Origin: Clavaria fumosa
Taxonomy: Eukaryota; Basidiomycota; Agaricomycetes; Agaricales; Clavariaceae
NCBI GenBank assembly: GCA_951802425.1
Contig: OX637804.1
Location: 930,001-994,000, forward strand
Length of the DNA stretch: 64,000 bases
Reading direction: 5' to 3'
Shown here: in pieces, positions 33,421 to 44,776 of the stretch
How the letters are laid out: the number at the start of each line of letters is the position of its first letter
Numbering within the stretch: the stretch's first letter is position 1
The notes under the pieces: generated by a model
What the model was told of the DNA's origin: nothing
The model's database searches: none
What the model saw: the letters and a program-made list of their open reading frames with translations, nothing else
Translations under genes and position numbers: made by a program

Positions 33421-34590
33421 GTCACGTGGCCATTTTAAGTCTCCTCTTCCTTATTGGGACCACAATATCGCACCCCTCGTCTGCTGTGTGGTGCTGAGTG
33501 GTCTTTGTATAGCGGCGTCGGTGCCTGGTGCCGTTTCCCGTCATGCATCAATAACGACTGAGATGTTTGTGTGAAGAAGTTTAGAGCGAAACAGTGACAT
33601 ATTGATTGCTCCCAGGCCATTAGCCTAGGCGCCGTTGTGTTCTGCCTGCAAGTCCGGACTGGTCGGCACTCTCGAATGAATGTTGTGGTTACTCGGCGGC
33701 TGAGCCCAACCAATCCGAGGGCTCTCACCATCAGACGATCATTCACTGGGACAGAAGCCTGGGAATGCGGGCGTTCCCGCGAACAATCATCAGCCAAGTT
33801 CTTTTGATGCTTATGTTGTCTAAGTCAATGCCGACGGTCGCGTGCATGATCCATCAAATTGTCTGTGATGGATGGGTGCTCTTGACTTATCCCAACGGTC
33901 AACGCAGTGCGGCATATTTATGTGTATCTGGTGTTCAAGCCATTGATTGGTACACGAATCTGCAGTCGAGTTAGAGTCAGTTACGCATATGCGAAAAGAC
34001 CTTCCTTTCGTCGTGGCAGGATGGCCGGTTGTGTTGCTGCTTAATTAATTGTCTTACTTGCAAATTACGTTCTCACAAGCGTCGGCCTGGACGAGTGATC
34101 TGAGCCCCGCAATATCGGGCATCAATACATCAACAGTCGTCCGAATGTTGACCCTAGGCACCATTCTCAACAGCTCAGTGGCCGCTACTAGCCTATGCTC
34201 GCTGCCCGTCTTGGTTGCATGTTTCCATCATTCAAATTCTCTCCAGTCCCCCAGTTTTTAGGGCCTCGGGTTCTAAGGCAGCCCGCCACGTCGCAAGGTG
34301 AATATTGAATATTCCCCAAAACCGTTTGGCGAGTGCGATCATCTCACTTTCCCGATAAGATTATGACACTGAGATAAATGCCACGCAACGTCAAAAGGCC
34401 ATCTCGCCATCATTGATTTCGCGTACGCGAGTCGTACAAACGTCAGTCGATATGTGAATACTCGCGTAAGTGATCTCGAGGAGGAGAGGGAACTATAACA
34501 TTTGATGCCTTCGGCAGATGATACGCCTTCGGTCTCTTCCCTCTTAGACCTCGGCGCAGCGTCTCTGTTGGATGTGCTTGTTGAGTCGAC
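33421..34590. other. No gene recognised
   Basis: 1.17 kb of mixed composition with short frames on both strands and no recognisable domain. Its right end is the presumed promoter of the DUF6533 gene. Confidence 0.35.
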
Positions 34591-36714
34591 ATGGACGACA
34601 ACCTGACTCCTGAACAGCTTTTCGCAGTGGCGAGGGACATGTACGTTTGGGATTGAATCCCAGTGTGCACAGGGCTGAGTATACCTCTACTTTCGTTTCA
34701 GACAAGCTGTGAAGCTCTATGCGCTGGCTGCAACAGGTGTGTTGTTTTCACAGACTATCTCGCAACAAATCTGACATTATGAACAGTGATGTTGTGGTAT
34801 GACACGCTGCTCACTGTATGTACATCTTCCCAGCTCCCCCTTTTTCTGTTGCGTAGGGAGGAGCTTATACGTGCTTAATCAATAGTTTGCCGAGGAGGTG
34901 GAGAAGATTTGGCAACGACCGTGGACGTTCGCGACGCTCCTTTGGGCCCTAGTGAGTACCCATCGAAGACCTATCCCCTACGTCGTCGAACACCGTTCCT
35001 GCAGAACCGCTATGTTCCTCTCTTTGGCTACATAGTCGTCACTGTCTGTAAGTATCCCGTTTTTATCGTCTTATTCACATGCCTTACGACTGTTGTCGCA
35101 GCCTTCCACATGCCTTGGTCTAAGCAGATGTGCAATCGCTACATCTTATATCCAGAGGCATTGGAACTAATAACTTCGACTGTGATCGACGGTGAGTTGC
35201 AGTCGGCGAGCAAGTAATAACTTGACAACCGAATCCATGGAAGTGATATTCATCCTGAGGATTTACGCAATATACGCACGAAATCGAACCGTTTTGATCT
35301 CGTTGTGCATTCTACTGCTGCTTTGCATTGGTACCAAGATAGTTCGTATTTGCTTTTCGACTATACTGCATGGATATACTGATTGACTGAATTGCTTTGC
35401 AGTGGGCGTTCACGGACGGGACGAGCCTCAGTCTTCCGCCTGGTAAGATGAGTCGTTCTTGGTATTTCAGGCACATTCGAACTTGATCGTGATATTCAAG
35501 GATTGGTTGGCTGCATCTTGCTCGGAGCTCACCCATCGTCTGTTTAAAATTCTTATTCTCTGACTTGTGTTGGTATGAATATAGCATTACAGGTCGCAAC
35601 GGTTCGTGTACACGTGGATAGCGGATCTTATTTTCGGTCTGTGTCATGCAAATTCTTGACTTGGGAAACTGACGTAGATAGTACAACAGATACTGTGGTC
35701 TTTGCTGCGACGCTCTATCGTGCACTCAGCTTGTATAAACAAAATCGCGACGGACCTGCCATTCCTCTTTTGACGATCATATTGCGAGATGGTCTGTTTG
35801 TTTTCATAGATCACTTGACATCATACTAATATCTTGTGGCACAGGGATAATCTATTTTGCAATAATTTTTGTCTCAAACTTCGCAACGGTTCTGATGTTC
35901 TTGGTGCGTCATGTTTGTATTCGTCGTGTGAGCGTTTTGGACTGAGATTAATGTCTTCCAGTTCGCTCGAGTAAGCATCTTATTATTTTCAGGTGCCACG
36001 AAACTGAGGTGTCTCCACAGCGAGATTTGAAACCTATCAATGCGACGTTTAGCATTTTGTAAGTGCTCCCCATGACCAGAGTGGTCTGATAATGACCTCA
36101 CCCTCCGCGCCAGAATCACGAATGTCATGGTGTCTCATCTCATGCTGAACCTGCGAGGCGCGAACAACAACAACAGGCTACCAGGAGGGTATCGCGACGT
36201 CAATTCGAACATGTTTTCTACGAAATTCGAAAGCAACCTGATCGGCAACCTGGGCAACCAAGTGGAGTCGGAATGGGACTCGGGGCGGAAGCGGACGACG
36301 GTTGGGGAGAAGGCGATGAGCATGTTTTACGATGCGGAGGCGACTCCGCGGATTGAGGTGGAGGTGGAGGTGTCGTCAATCGTTGAAGTCGTGTCGGTGC
36401 ACGAGGGGCAAAGACGGTCACCCGTGGACTATGCGCTATCGTCGGACTCTGGCGGTGATGCTGGTGGTGACGGTAATGGTCATGGCAGTGGTACGAGGAC
36501 AGTCACGTGGAACGACGACAGCTCGGGCTCAAGTGCCGCTGCAGGCCCTTCGCAGCAAACACTGGTGATTGGTTCTTCAGGGCGGGCGTCGGAGGAACGT
36601 TTGACCGCTTCGATTCATAGCGTTTTATCGTTCCCGCAGAGCACATGGCCGCCGAAACACTGGGATAGCTCTCACCCGCGCGACGCCCAAGGGGAGGGGT
36701 GGACAGCACGCTGA
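34591..36714 (+). CDS. DUF6533-domain seven-helix membrane protein
   Basis: Fifteen exons give 454 residues: 34591-34640, 34702-34736, 34786-34814, 34886-34951, 35005-35047, 35102-35191, 35244-35341, 35403-35442, 35501-35541, 35585-35640, 35682-35791, 35845-35903, 35962-35970, 36021-36058, 36114-36714. All phases agree. The N terminus has the DUF6533 pattern (VKLYALAATVMLWYDTLLT, EEVEKIWQRPWTFATLLW, NRYVPLFGYIVV). Further membrane segments follow (VIFILRIYAIYARNRTVLI, GIIYFAIIFVSNFATVLMF), then ITNVMVSHLMLNLRG and a hydrophilic tail rich in Gly, Ser and Asp. Exon 13 has only 9 nt. The family is abundant in Agaricomycetes and its function is unknown. No lesion was seen. Confidence 0.88.
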
Positions 36715-37071
36715 GAGGGAATTCGCTCTTTTACTCGACTTGCGCGCAACCCTTCCATTGTCGCTGTGGCTTGAGCGTGGTGATGGAATGTTTGTGGTGC
36801 TAGTAGAATATTATCACACATTATTATGTATTGCATGCCATACATGACTGGCAATCTTTGAAACATGGGCGCACAACGGAGGTTCAGAATTCAACTCGCG
36901 GGAGCTGTAAGGACATAAGTACCATGGATAGGTAATTGCACCAGGTTGCGTTTGTGAGAGCACATCGCGGTCACATGGTCCTCTGAACCCTGCTTTTGCC
37001 CTGCAACTCACACGGTGACCTCAGAAGATGGAGCATCCACTTGGACTAGTGCCACTATCACCTGCGCGCCC
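36715..37071. promoter_or_regulatory. Intergenic region before the propeller gene
   Basis: 357 bp. The reading frame of the next gene is already open from 37015, but the first in-frame ATG is at 37072. No TATA-like or operator motif stood out. Confidence 0.35.
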
Positions 37072-40000
37072 ATGGCCCGCTTGATAACGACCTTGGGGAG
37101 CTACTACACCCCCAGCGACAGTAACCGACATGCCATCGTGTCTACAGGGGACGGAGAGGTCCATGAGATCTTTTATAACCCAAGGACAGGAAAAGGGAAT
37201 GCTACACTTGCACATTTTTGTGGGCTTCGATTTCTGACCGCGTTCTACACGCCCGATGACGGCTTTCAGCACCCCGTTGTGGCGACTGATACTGGCGACA
37301 TCTTCGAGATCTTCTTCAAACCAAGCAACTTCAACATCTCTGGATCGCTCGCCAACTTTCCTCGTATGGTCGCCTTTTCTGGGTTCTATGCCGCCGACGA
37401 TAAGAATCGCATCCTCATCGTAGGCCAAGCGGATGGATCAGTTCACGAAATCTATTATCACCCCAGCAGAGGCATTCATGTCACCCAGCCAGCGATCGTC
37501 ACATTCGACGGTCTGATTCACTTGGCTGCCTTCTATTCCGCTGATGACCATTACCGACATGTCATTGTTGCAACGAGGGATGGAAATGTGACCGAGGTTT
37601 TTTATCACCCCACCATTGGCATTCACACGACGAAGCCTGCTCTCGCCAACTTTTCCAACATCGTGTCGCTGGCCGCGTTCTACGCAGAGGATGATCACAT
37701 GCGTATCGTCATTGTGGCAACCCTTGACGGCGCCATTCACGAGATCTTCTACCACCCCAATACTGGGGTGCATGTCACTCAACCGGCGCTCGCCACTTTC
37801 CGGGGCATCGCTGGCATCACAGCGTTTTATACCCCCGACGACAAGTTCAGACACGTCATCGTGACCGATACTGGCGGCAATGTAACCGAGGTCTTCTACC
37901 ACCCGAGCATCGGCGTTCACATCTCCCAGCCGCCTCTGGCCACATTCCCTGCGCTGGCGCCGAGGCTGGAGGTGGTCGGCCCTGACCTCACAAACTTAAG
38001 TCCGCCCTCGTTGCAGACCGTTGGGGATTCGTCTCCTGCTGGCCGTTGCGTAGCGATCTGCGGCTCGGCGGCTCGGCTCTACACGATGGGCCACACCGGA
38101 GGCGTCTGGTCGTCAGCCAACGGCGCCGCTTGGTCATTCCAGCAAGGTGCACCTGCACCTGCCAATATTTTTGGAGCATCATTCACGCTCTCTGTGTCCT
38201 CGAGTTCAACAGCACATGCCGTCGCGGGGAACGATCAGGGGCTTTGGGAGACCGGCGACAACGGCAACGTATGGTTGAAGGTCCTTGATCCGGTCAACAT
38301 CGGAGCATTCTCCTCGCAGGTCGCCTCCGTCTTGTTCGACGCCAGCGACCGCCTGTTCGTCGGGCTTGCCGATGGGCTAGCTGTGCGCACTTCAAGCGGC
38401 ACTCCTTTCATACACGTTCCTCTTGGCAACCTGGTAACTGCGTTGGCGGTCAGTGACAATAAAGTATGGGCACGCTCGGCATCTGCACTCTTCGTCTCCA
38501 CAGATCATGGTGCGACCTGGAGCCCCGCCATGGCCATCCCGGCCAATATCACTATTCGCCCCAAGGAACAGTTTGCGCTTGCTGCGACCGACAACTTCGT
38601 TTATTTGGTTGCCAGCAAGTCCCCTGGGGAAACTGGTTGTGGCGGAGATAACATGCTCGTCATCTTCAACGCATCCAACAAGAGCTGGAGCACTCAAAGG
38701 GTGCTGTCATCTGATCTGGCAGCCTGGCAGCAACAGAAGACGGGCAAGCCAGGCGACCTGCACACGTGCGACGGCACTGGCGGGGATGATAGCGCGGATG
38801 GTCGACGGTTCATCAAGAGCATTCGCTTGCACAATACCAGCCTGCCGAACGTCGTCGGACAGCGCATCCAGGTTATCTACGGGGCTGGGCAAGAGGTTTG
38901 GCGTGCACGTGGCCAGAATGGGGATGGCACGATCACCGATTGGAATTGGATGGTGGGCACGCATGGTCCTGGCTATTCCAATCGCGATGAGGTCCACGCG
39001 GATGTTTGGGATTTCCATGTCGATCCCGCAGTTGGTGGCCGTAAGATGTGGGTTGCCGGTGACGGTGGCGTGTATGCCCTTACTGTGCCGAACGCAAACT
39101 ACGAAGTCCCAGCGAATCGAACATGGCAGCCAGTGATGGCTGGCCTGCACACGCACCAGATAGGCTCGCTCACTCTGTTGCGAGTGAACCAGATCAGTCG
39201 GTCTCGGCTCGTATATGCGATCGGTGACAGCGGTTCATTCTACCAGGACACGTCGTTTGTCGTATTACGCGAATCGCCATGGGTCTCATGGGGCTTCCTT
39301 GGGGACGGCAATTGGACCGCAGGCGACTCAAGCGCACCGACATTTGCGCAGATCGCGCGCGACTTGCCATTTGAAGGTTTTCTTCGCTTTGGCACCAGTG
39401 GGCCCCAATTGGCAGCTGTGATCAACTCAAAACGCACGAATTTTATCGATCCTGCGATCCCGACTCGGTTTCGATTCATTCCGTCGCCGTGGCAAGCGGG
39501 GCAGTTCACCACGGCAGACCTGGTCATTATGGTGGACCTTCCACTTACTTTTCAGCAAAACAACCAAGATGTACCGTTCCCCTCGCAGCCTGGTCCCGCG
39601 TCCAACGGCCAACCAGTGCTCATCCGCAATCGTACCTTCAACGTGAACCCAGACATCAATGCTGCCAACGCAAAGGGGAAGGGATGGACTCTTGAGCGCT
39701 CTGGTCTTCCCAGTGGCACAGAGGGCTTCGCCGTGAGCGGTAACCGCACGCACCCAGTGTATTACGTATTCGACAGGTCGGCGCTGTATGCAGAACGTGG
39801 GGGCGGTTGGTCAGCGGTGCTGCACAACTTAGTGAACACAGAATCGTTTGGACCGGTGTTTCCGAATCCATACGACGCGCAAATGGTGTACGCGTTGACG
39901 TCGGATCGCGGAGCGGTGGTGTCGCGTGACGCCGGGTCGACGTTTAGCCCTGACGCGGGTCTGAATGGGTTACTGATGCAGGGCGGTGGCATCAGGGATG

Positions 40001-40224
40001 TGACACAGATCTCTTACTGCTATGACCGCCCGGCATTGGTCGTTGTAGGCACAAGCAGCGGGCGGGTGTACACGATCTCGATCGGCACCGGCTCTTGGCG
40101 TGATTTGAGCTCGTTGCTGCTTTTGCCGCTCATCCCCATCCGCTCAATTGCGGTCGACTGCGAGGCGATCTACCTTGCCACAGATGGGCGAGGGTTATTG
40201 CGGATCGTGCATTACACCAAATAA
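37072..40224 (+). CDS. Large intronless beta-propeller/BNR-repeat protein
   Basis: An uninterrupted 1050-codon frame. Residues 1-300 hold six tandem repeats of about 48 residues with the signature xAFYxxDDxxRHVIVATxDG, EVFYHPxxGIH and LAxF, typical of a propeller. Residues 320-1050 contain Asp-box-like (BNR) motifs: STDHGATWSP, SRDAGSTFSPDAG and SANGAAWSF. This suggests a second, sialidase/sortilin-like propeller. No signal peptide is evident at the chosen start (MARLITTLGSYYTP), although the frame is open upstream from 37015. Neighbouring genes carry an intron every 50-300 bp and this one has none, which suggests acquisition from bacteria or by retrocopy. The function is unknown; sugar or protein binding is a guess from the fold. 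Confidence 0.82.
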   Translation: MARLITTLGSYYTPSDSNRHAIVSTGDGEVHEIFYNPRTGKGNATLAHFCGLRFLTAFYTPDDGFQHPVVATDTGDIFEIFFKPSNFNISGSLANFPRMVAFSGFYAADDKNRILIVGQADGSVHEIYYHPSRGIHVTQPAIVTFDGLIHLAAFYSADDHYRHVIVATRDGNVTEVFYHPTIGIHTTKPALANFSNIVSLAAFYAEDDHMRIVIVATLDGAIHEIFYHPNTGVHVTQPALATFRGIAGITAFYTPDDKFRHVIVTDTGGNVTEVFYHPSIGVHISQPPLATFPALAPRLEVVGPDLTNLSPPSLQTVGDSSPAGRCVAICGSAARLYTMGHTGGVWSSANGAAWSFQQGAPAPANIFGASFTLSVSSSSTAHAVAGNDQGLWETGDNGNVWLKVLDPVNIGAFSSQVASVLFDASDRLFVGLADGLAVRTSSGTPFIHVPLGNLVTALAVSDNKVWARSASALFVSTDHGATWSPAMAIPANITIRPKEQFALAATDNFVYLVASKSPGETGCGGDNMLVIFNASNKSWSTQRVLSSDLAAWQQQKTGKPGDLHTCDGTGGDDSADGRRFIKSIRLHNTSLPNVVGQRIQVIYGAGQEVWRARGQNGDGTITDWNWMVGTHGPGYSNRDEVHADVWDFHVDPAVGGRKMWVAGDGGVYALTVPNANYEVPANRTWQPVMAGLHTHQIGSLTLLRVNQISRSRLVYAIGDSGSFYQDTSFVVLRESPWVSWGFLGDGNWTAGDSSAPTFAQIARDLPFEGFLRFGTSGPQLAAVINSKRTNFIDPAIPTRFRFIPSPWQAGQFTTADLVIMVDLPLTFQQNNQDVPFPSQPGPASNGQPVLIRNRTFNVNPDINAANAKGKGWTLERSGLPSGTEGFAVSGNRTHPVYYVFDRSALYAERGGGWSAVLHNLVNTESFGPVFPNPYDAQMVYALTSDRGAVVSRDAGSTFSPDAGLNGLLMQGGGIRDVTQISYCYDRPALVVVGTSSGRVYTISIGTGSWRDLSSLLLLPLIPIRSIAVDCEAIYLATDGRGLLRIVHYTK

Positions 40225-40570
40225 TCTACAGGGGTGAAGGTGAGATGCAAACTCAGCTGTGATATTTGAGTTGTACAACGAGGGAATTTGATGGCTGTAC
40301 ATTTACGGACACGAGCTGTACCTGATAACTTGACTTTGCCTCTGCCTCACTAGCCTATAATTGAAATTATTATTGCATCCGAGGCAAAGCTTGGAAGGAA
40401 TAGTAGTACGGTCAGTTCCTAGTTACTATCGTAGTACTGTACTACACGCTGCAGGAAGCCCTCACAACCTGCCAATGTGCGAATCCCATCCTTTTAAGAG
40501 TGTGTCTAGGCTGCCCCGCCGCGCGCCGTCCAAAAGCGCGGTAAACGAGATTCCCTCCCCCTTTCCCCAT
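40225..40570. terminator. Intergenic space between convergent genes
   Basis: 346 bp between the propeller gene (plus) and the mitochondrial ribosomal protein gene (minus). AT-rich near 40250-40380. No gene was seen. Confidence 0.4.
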
Positions 40571-41791
40571 CTAAAGCGTGTCGTCCGGGCCACTGCCCAT
40601 GCGCCGCGCCACGTCCAGCGCATGCGCATGGAGGCCGTCGGGGAGGCCGTCCGGGCTGTTGGGGAGGAGCAGCCGCGGGAGGACGCGCGTGTGGAAGACG
40701 CGGTGCGCGGCGGTGCCGCCCTGCTCGGTGCGTCAGTTTTTCACGAGCCAAAGCGAAGAAGGGAGGGAGAGGAGAGGAGAGGGGCGACGCACGAACTGGT
40801 GGAAGATCCCGCCGAGGACACCCTGCGCGACGTCCCCGAGGACCTTGTGCATCCCGACGCTCTGGACGACGTTCCCCCCGAGGCGGCGCACGTCCACCCA
40901 CGCGTGGTGGCGGGTCTCCTCGCCCTGCGCAGGCGCGGGCGTGGGCGCGGGTGCATCGCCGTCCACGGCGGGGGCGTCGCGGTCGGAGTCAGGCGCCAGG
41001 GGGATGTACTGCACGCCCGCGCGGTGGAGCTGGCGCGTGCGGTCCGCGCGGAGGGCGCGCTCGAGGATGCGCGCGGCCGGTGCGGCGGGTGCCCAGCGGA
41101 CGACGCGCTCGAGGCGCCAGGCGGGCGCGAGGTGCTCGCCGAGGAGGTAGGTGTTGAGCGTGCGCTGGACGAGCAGGCTGTGGGGGGGCTGTGTGGAGGG
41201 CGTGGAGGGTGCGGAGGGTGCGGAGGCGAGGAAGAGGAGGAGGTAGGCTTCGAGGACGCGTCGGCCTGTGTGTGTGTGTGTATAGGTGGGTGCGGCGTTG
41301 GGTCGTGGTGTTAGCCGGGAGTGGGGGGACTTACCTAGGAAGCTGAAGCGCGCGTTGTGCCCGTGCGCGGCGTATTTGTGGCTCGTGTGCGTGAGGAGCC
41401 GGCGCGCGAGCTCGGGCGGGAAGCGGAGCGGGGCGAAGAGGCGGTCGAGGTGCGCTGCGAGGCGGGCGTCGCTGTCTGTTGCTGCTGCTGCTGCTGATGC
41501 TGATGCTGCTGCTGATGTTGTGGTGTGGTGTTGGAGCTCGTCGCTTTGGTGTTGGGTAGGTGAGATTTGGCTTGGGGGCGGTGATGCGGGGGGGAGGTGG
41601 GATGAGGGGTGCGTTTCTGCTGCTGCTGCTGTTGCTGGGGCGGTCGGGTGGTTGGAGCGCCGGGATGAGGATAGCGGGTGAGTAGGGGTTGGGCGGGGTG
41701 TGCGGGGGTGCGGGATTTGGGTCCTGCGCATCGCTGCTGGGGACGTCGCGTGCAGACACCGTCGTCGTTGCGCTGCTAGTTTTTCTGTCAT
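40571..41791 (-). CDS. RNase III-like mitochondrial large-subunit ribosomal protein (mL44/mL57 type)
   Basis: Three exons on the minus strand (41791-41335, 41265-40793, 40720-40571) give 359 residues. The first 95 residues are a basic, Pro/Ser/Thr-rich leader suitable for mitochondrial targeting, with Ala- and Gln/His-rich runs. The RNase III-like fold follows: FPPELARRLLTHTSHKY, NARFSFLGRRVLEAYLLLFL, RTLNTYLLGEHLAPAWRLE and VLGGIFHQFGGTAAHRVFHTR. The acidic catalytic residues of true RNase III (ENLEFLGD) are replaced by ARFSFLGR, as in ribosomal homologues that lost nuclease activity. The last join uses a GTGCGT donor and GAGCAG acceptor and is fixed by FHQFGGTAAH. I cannot tell mL57 from mL44 by eye. 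Confidence 0.78.
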
Positions 41792-42133
41792 CTTTTTTAT
41801 TTATTTAAAAAATTATTATCCCGAATCGGGCTCACCAGTGGGGGTTGTGCTACTGGCGCGGTAAAGGGTGTTGAGACGCGTCGACCATCTCGGCCCCAGC
41901 TTGGCATGCTGAGCCATGTCGGTGTGCAAGTGCAAGTGAACTTGGTGAACTGGGCGAACACCAAAGAAACGAAAATGCGTCACATGATTCAAGAACACCT
42001 CCTAGTGACATTGTAATAACACGCATCAACAGAGCGCATCGTTCAACTGTTCGTTATCGATAAGCACCGTGGCGGCCGTCTTGGTTTGCCACTCTTCGTC
42101 GACAAGTGCTATACAAAACTCCTGTACCACAGT
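41792..42133. promoter_or_regulatory. Divergent intergenic region
   Basis: 342 bp between the ribosomal protein gene (minus) and the NLR-like gene (plus). It contains an A/T-rich stretch at 41792-41820. The NLR reading frame is already open in the last 50 bp, so an upstream exon may lie here. Confidence 0.35.
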
Positions 42134-43330
42134 ATGCGCGAGCCACTCAATACTGCCCTAGCGAAGCTGAAGCTGTCGTCGGGACCCCGCTCAATTGCCT
42201 TCATCAGTCTCCAGAATGCTCTCAACCTGTTCAAGGAGGTCGCAGGTAGGACGGGTGTGCCGGGGCTTCAGGAAGGCATCAATGGCTTCATCATCCTCCT
42301 TGATGCTGTTCAGGTGTGCAAATATATCTCATTTACTGGATTGTCACTCTACTCACCACCCCATCCCTCACCCAGAAAACCGCACGAAATGATGATGACT
42401 TGGTTTCGCTGGCCCAACGTGTTCAGGACTTGAACACCATGTTAAAGAGGGTGTTGGACACCAATAAAGGTGTCTTGTCAGATGCCATGGTTGACCGTAT
42501 CAACTGTCTTTCTGAGTAAGTCACCATGCCTTCATGTGTGCATTGCTCACTCTGGATGCAAGGTCATGGAAGTCCACGGGTGCCCGGGTCCAAGATATTC
42601 TCTCTCACAACTATTTCAAACGTGTCCTTGTCCGTGATCAAGATGCTCTTGAGATTTCAGGCTGCATTTCTGCTATCCATTGGTCTATTGAAAGTTTTCT
42701 GGTGAGTATGTATGCTGTACCATTTATGCTCCGTAAATGAAGCTGCCTGGATGTCAGGTTGAAAGCATGCTAGCAATTGAGTTTGCCCTTGATGTAAGTT
42801 TATCAGCATCAAGTTTGATAAAAGTCCAAACTGACGGTTTAAATGACTAGGAACATGTTGGGTTCACAAGAGATGCTATGACCCGAATTGAGGACAAGAT
42901 TGAGAGAAATCAAGAGGGCATTGAAGTTTGTTTCATTCTATTAATATTCCTTATCCATTTTCTGATCCAAACTTCGTATTAGGAAATCAAGAGGAAGCTT
43001 GATGGTAGTAATTTTGTCTGGCTGCAGTACTTTACTGATGCTGACTTGTACAGGTGGTTTGAATCCCCCAAATGCAATTGCAGCTCATTTCCGTTGCAAG
43101 GGTGGGATAGTGCCTTGTCTCCCTGGTACCCGTGTCAAAGTTCTCGAAGAAGTGTTCCAGTGGATTAGTTATACCGAATGCCCCTTGGATGAGCACAGGC
43201 CTATACCCTCTGACTCTCCACATCTTGGTAGATGCATGGAAAGTCCATGCATATTTTGGCTTAATGGCTTGGCTGGAAGTGGGAAGACCACAATTGCGTT
43301 CACTTGTGCAGAGCATTGTCAGGACAAAGG

Positions 43331-44776
43331 TGTCAGGACCCATCCATTTTTCCTCAACCTAACAACTCTATCACCACTCATGGACCTCCTGACGTTCCCC
43401 TACCACCTCGCGAACCCCCCTACACTCTTCCGAAACCCACTATCAACTTCCGAACACCTCTCAGGCCTCCATCATCTCCTCACGACACTTGCGATCATAC
43501 CACCATACTTGCGTCACTTCCCGCCACCTCACCTTACGCATACTCACCGCCGAACCCACTATTCGATGCTCAACACGCTCTTACACGACTCCTGCAGCGA
43601 CACGTGACTTGCCGCACAGCACACCGGCGTTACTTGCGTTACTCACGTGACATACCACCCAAAGACTGCCCAAGGTCACCTGCCTCACCAGCGCCATCCA
43701 CGTGACCGCTCACCTGACCGCGCGACCTTAACGATGAAATGCGCCACCGGCGGTCAAGCTGTGTATCCTTTCAAATTATGTTCTCCCTTCTTCTTCCCAG
43801 TCGTCTATAACTGCATTAGCCCTGGACCAAGCCCCTCTGCCCAGTCGTAGTTACACATACGCTTATTTAGTTAGGTCGCAACCCATGACCGGTCACGTCC
43901 GTGACCTTACCTATGCTTAGTTTACCCCTCGCGATCTTAGTAGAACATGCGCACGGTCACTCTACGACTAGTTATACCCCATACTACTATAGTCTTGTCG
44001 CCTGGCGCTCTCTGTACTTTCCCTTTCTCATCATACTCCCTGCACGTACGTATATATAAGGTCTCGCATGTACTTATGGTACTCTAGACTTGATATTGAC
44101 GCACATTGGTTTAAGCTTGAGGCTAGTACGCCCTTTGAGCTTGGAACCATCACGATTGATAGGTCTTGTCTCTCTTGGTGACCACAAGATCGCCAATACA
44201 CACTCTACTCTGTTCTAACTCACCCTCTGTGCTCCTACAACTTGCGCGATCTAAGTATTCTCTATTATTCATCTTGGTACTGATCTTGGAACCCTACAGG
44301 TTCACCCGTCGGTTGGCAAAGTCATTGCCTTCACTGACACATTTTTCAACACCGTCGCGACCACTGCGACCCTTCCAACATTGTCTATTTCTTTCACCTC
44401 GTCTTCTTCCTTCTCTATGCTTTGTCAGTCGACCTCGCGACCTTCTCAGCGTTGTCACTTTCTCCCACCTCGTCTATTTCTTTCTTCACGCTTCGTTGGT
44501 CGACTTTGCGACCCTCTCAGCGTCACCCATTTCCCCCCTCCTCGTCAATTTCCTCCTTTACGCTTCGTCTACCGACTTCGCGACCTTCCTAACGATGTCT
44601 TCCTCCTTTATACTTGTCTTTCTTCACTCTTACATCTTCTCAGACGTCTTCGCGACCTTCCGGGACCGAGCATTCTCGACTGTGCTCTACAGTTGATTGG
44701 TCTTAGCGAGTTTCCAGCATAGGTCACCAACAAGTCGATCTCCGGCACTACTATTGAGACGGGACAGGCCCTAACA
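43331..44776. mobile_element. Solo LTR, 1446 bp, inserted in the NACHT domain
   Basis: It starts TGTCAGGACCC and ends GGCCCTAACA, giving TG...CA termini. It is flanked by the 5-bp duplication AAAGG (43326-43330 and 44777-44781). Joining the flanks gives DKG-ILAANFF, the expected NACHT sequence after Walker A. A TATATATAAGG box lies at about 44050. It contains CpG, unlike the gene around it. No internal retroelement genes are present, so it is the product of LTR-LTR recombination or an unrecognised non-autonomous element; the length is large for a solo LTR. Confidence 0.88.

Noticed and set aside
44166..44722. 176- and 113-codon frames between the two halves of the NACHT domain
   Set aside because: They lie within the solo LTR bounded by AAAGG duplications and have no homology I recognise.
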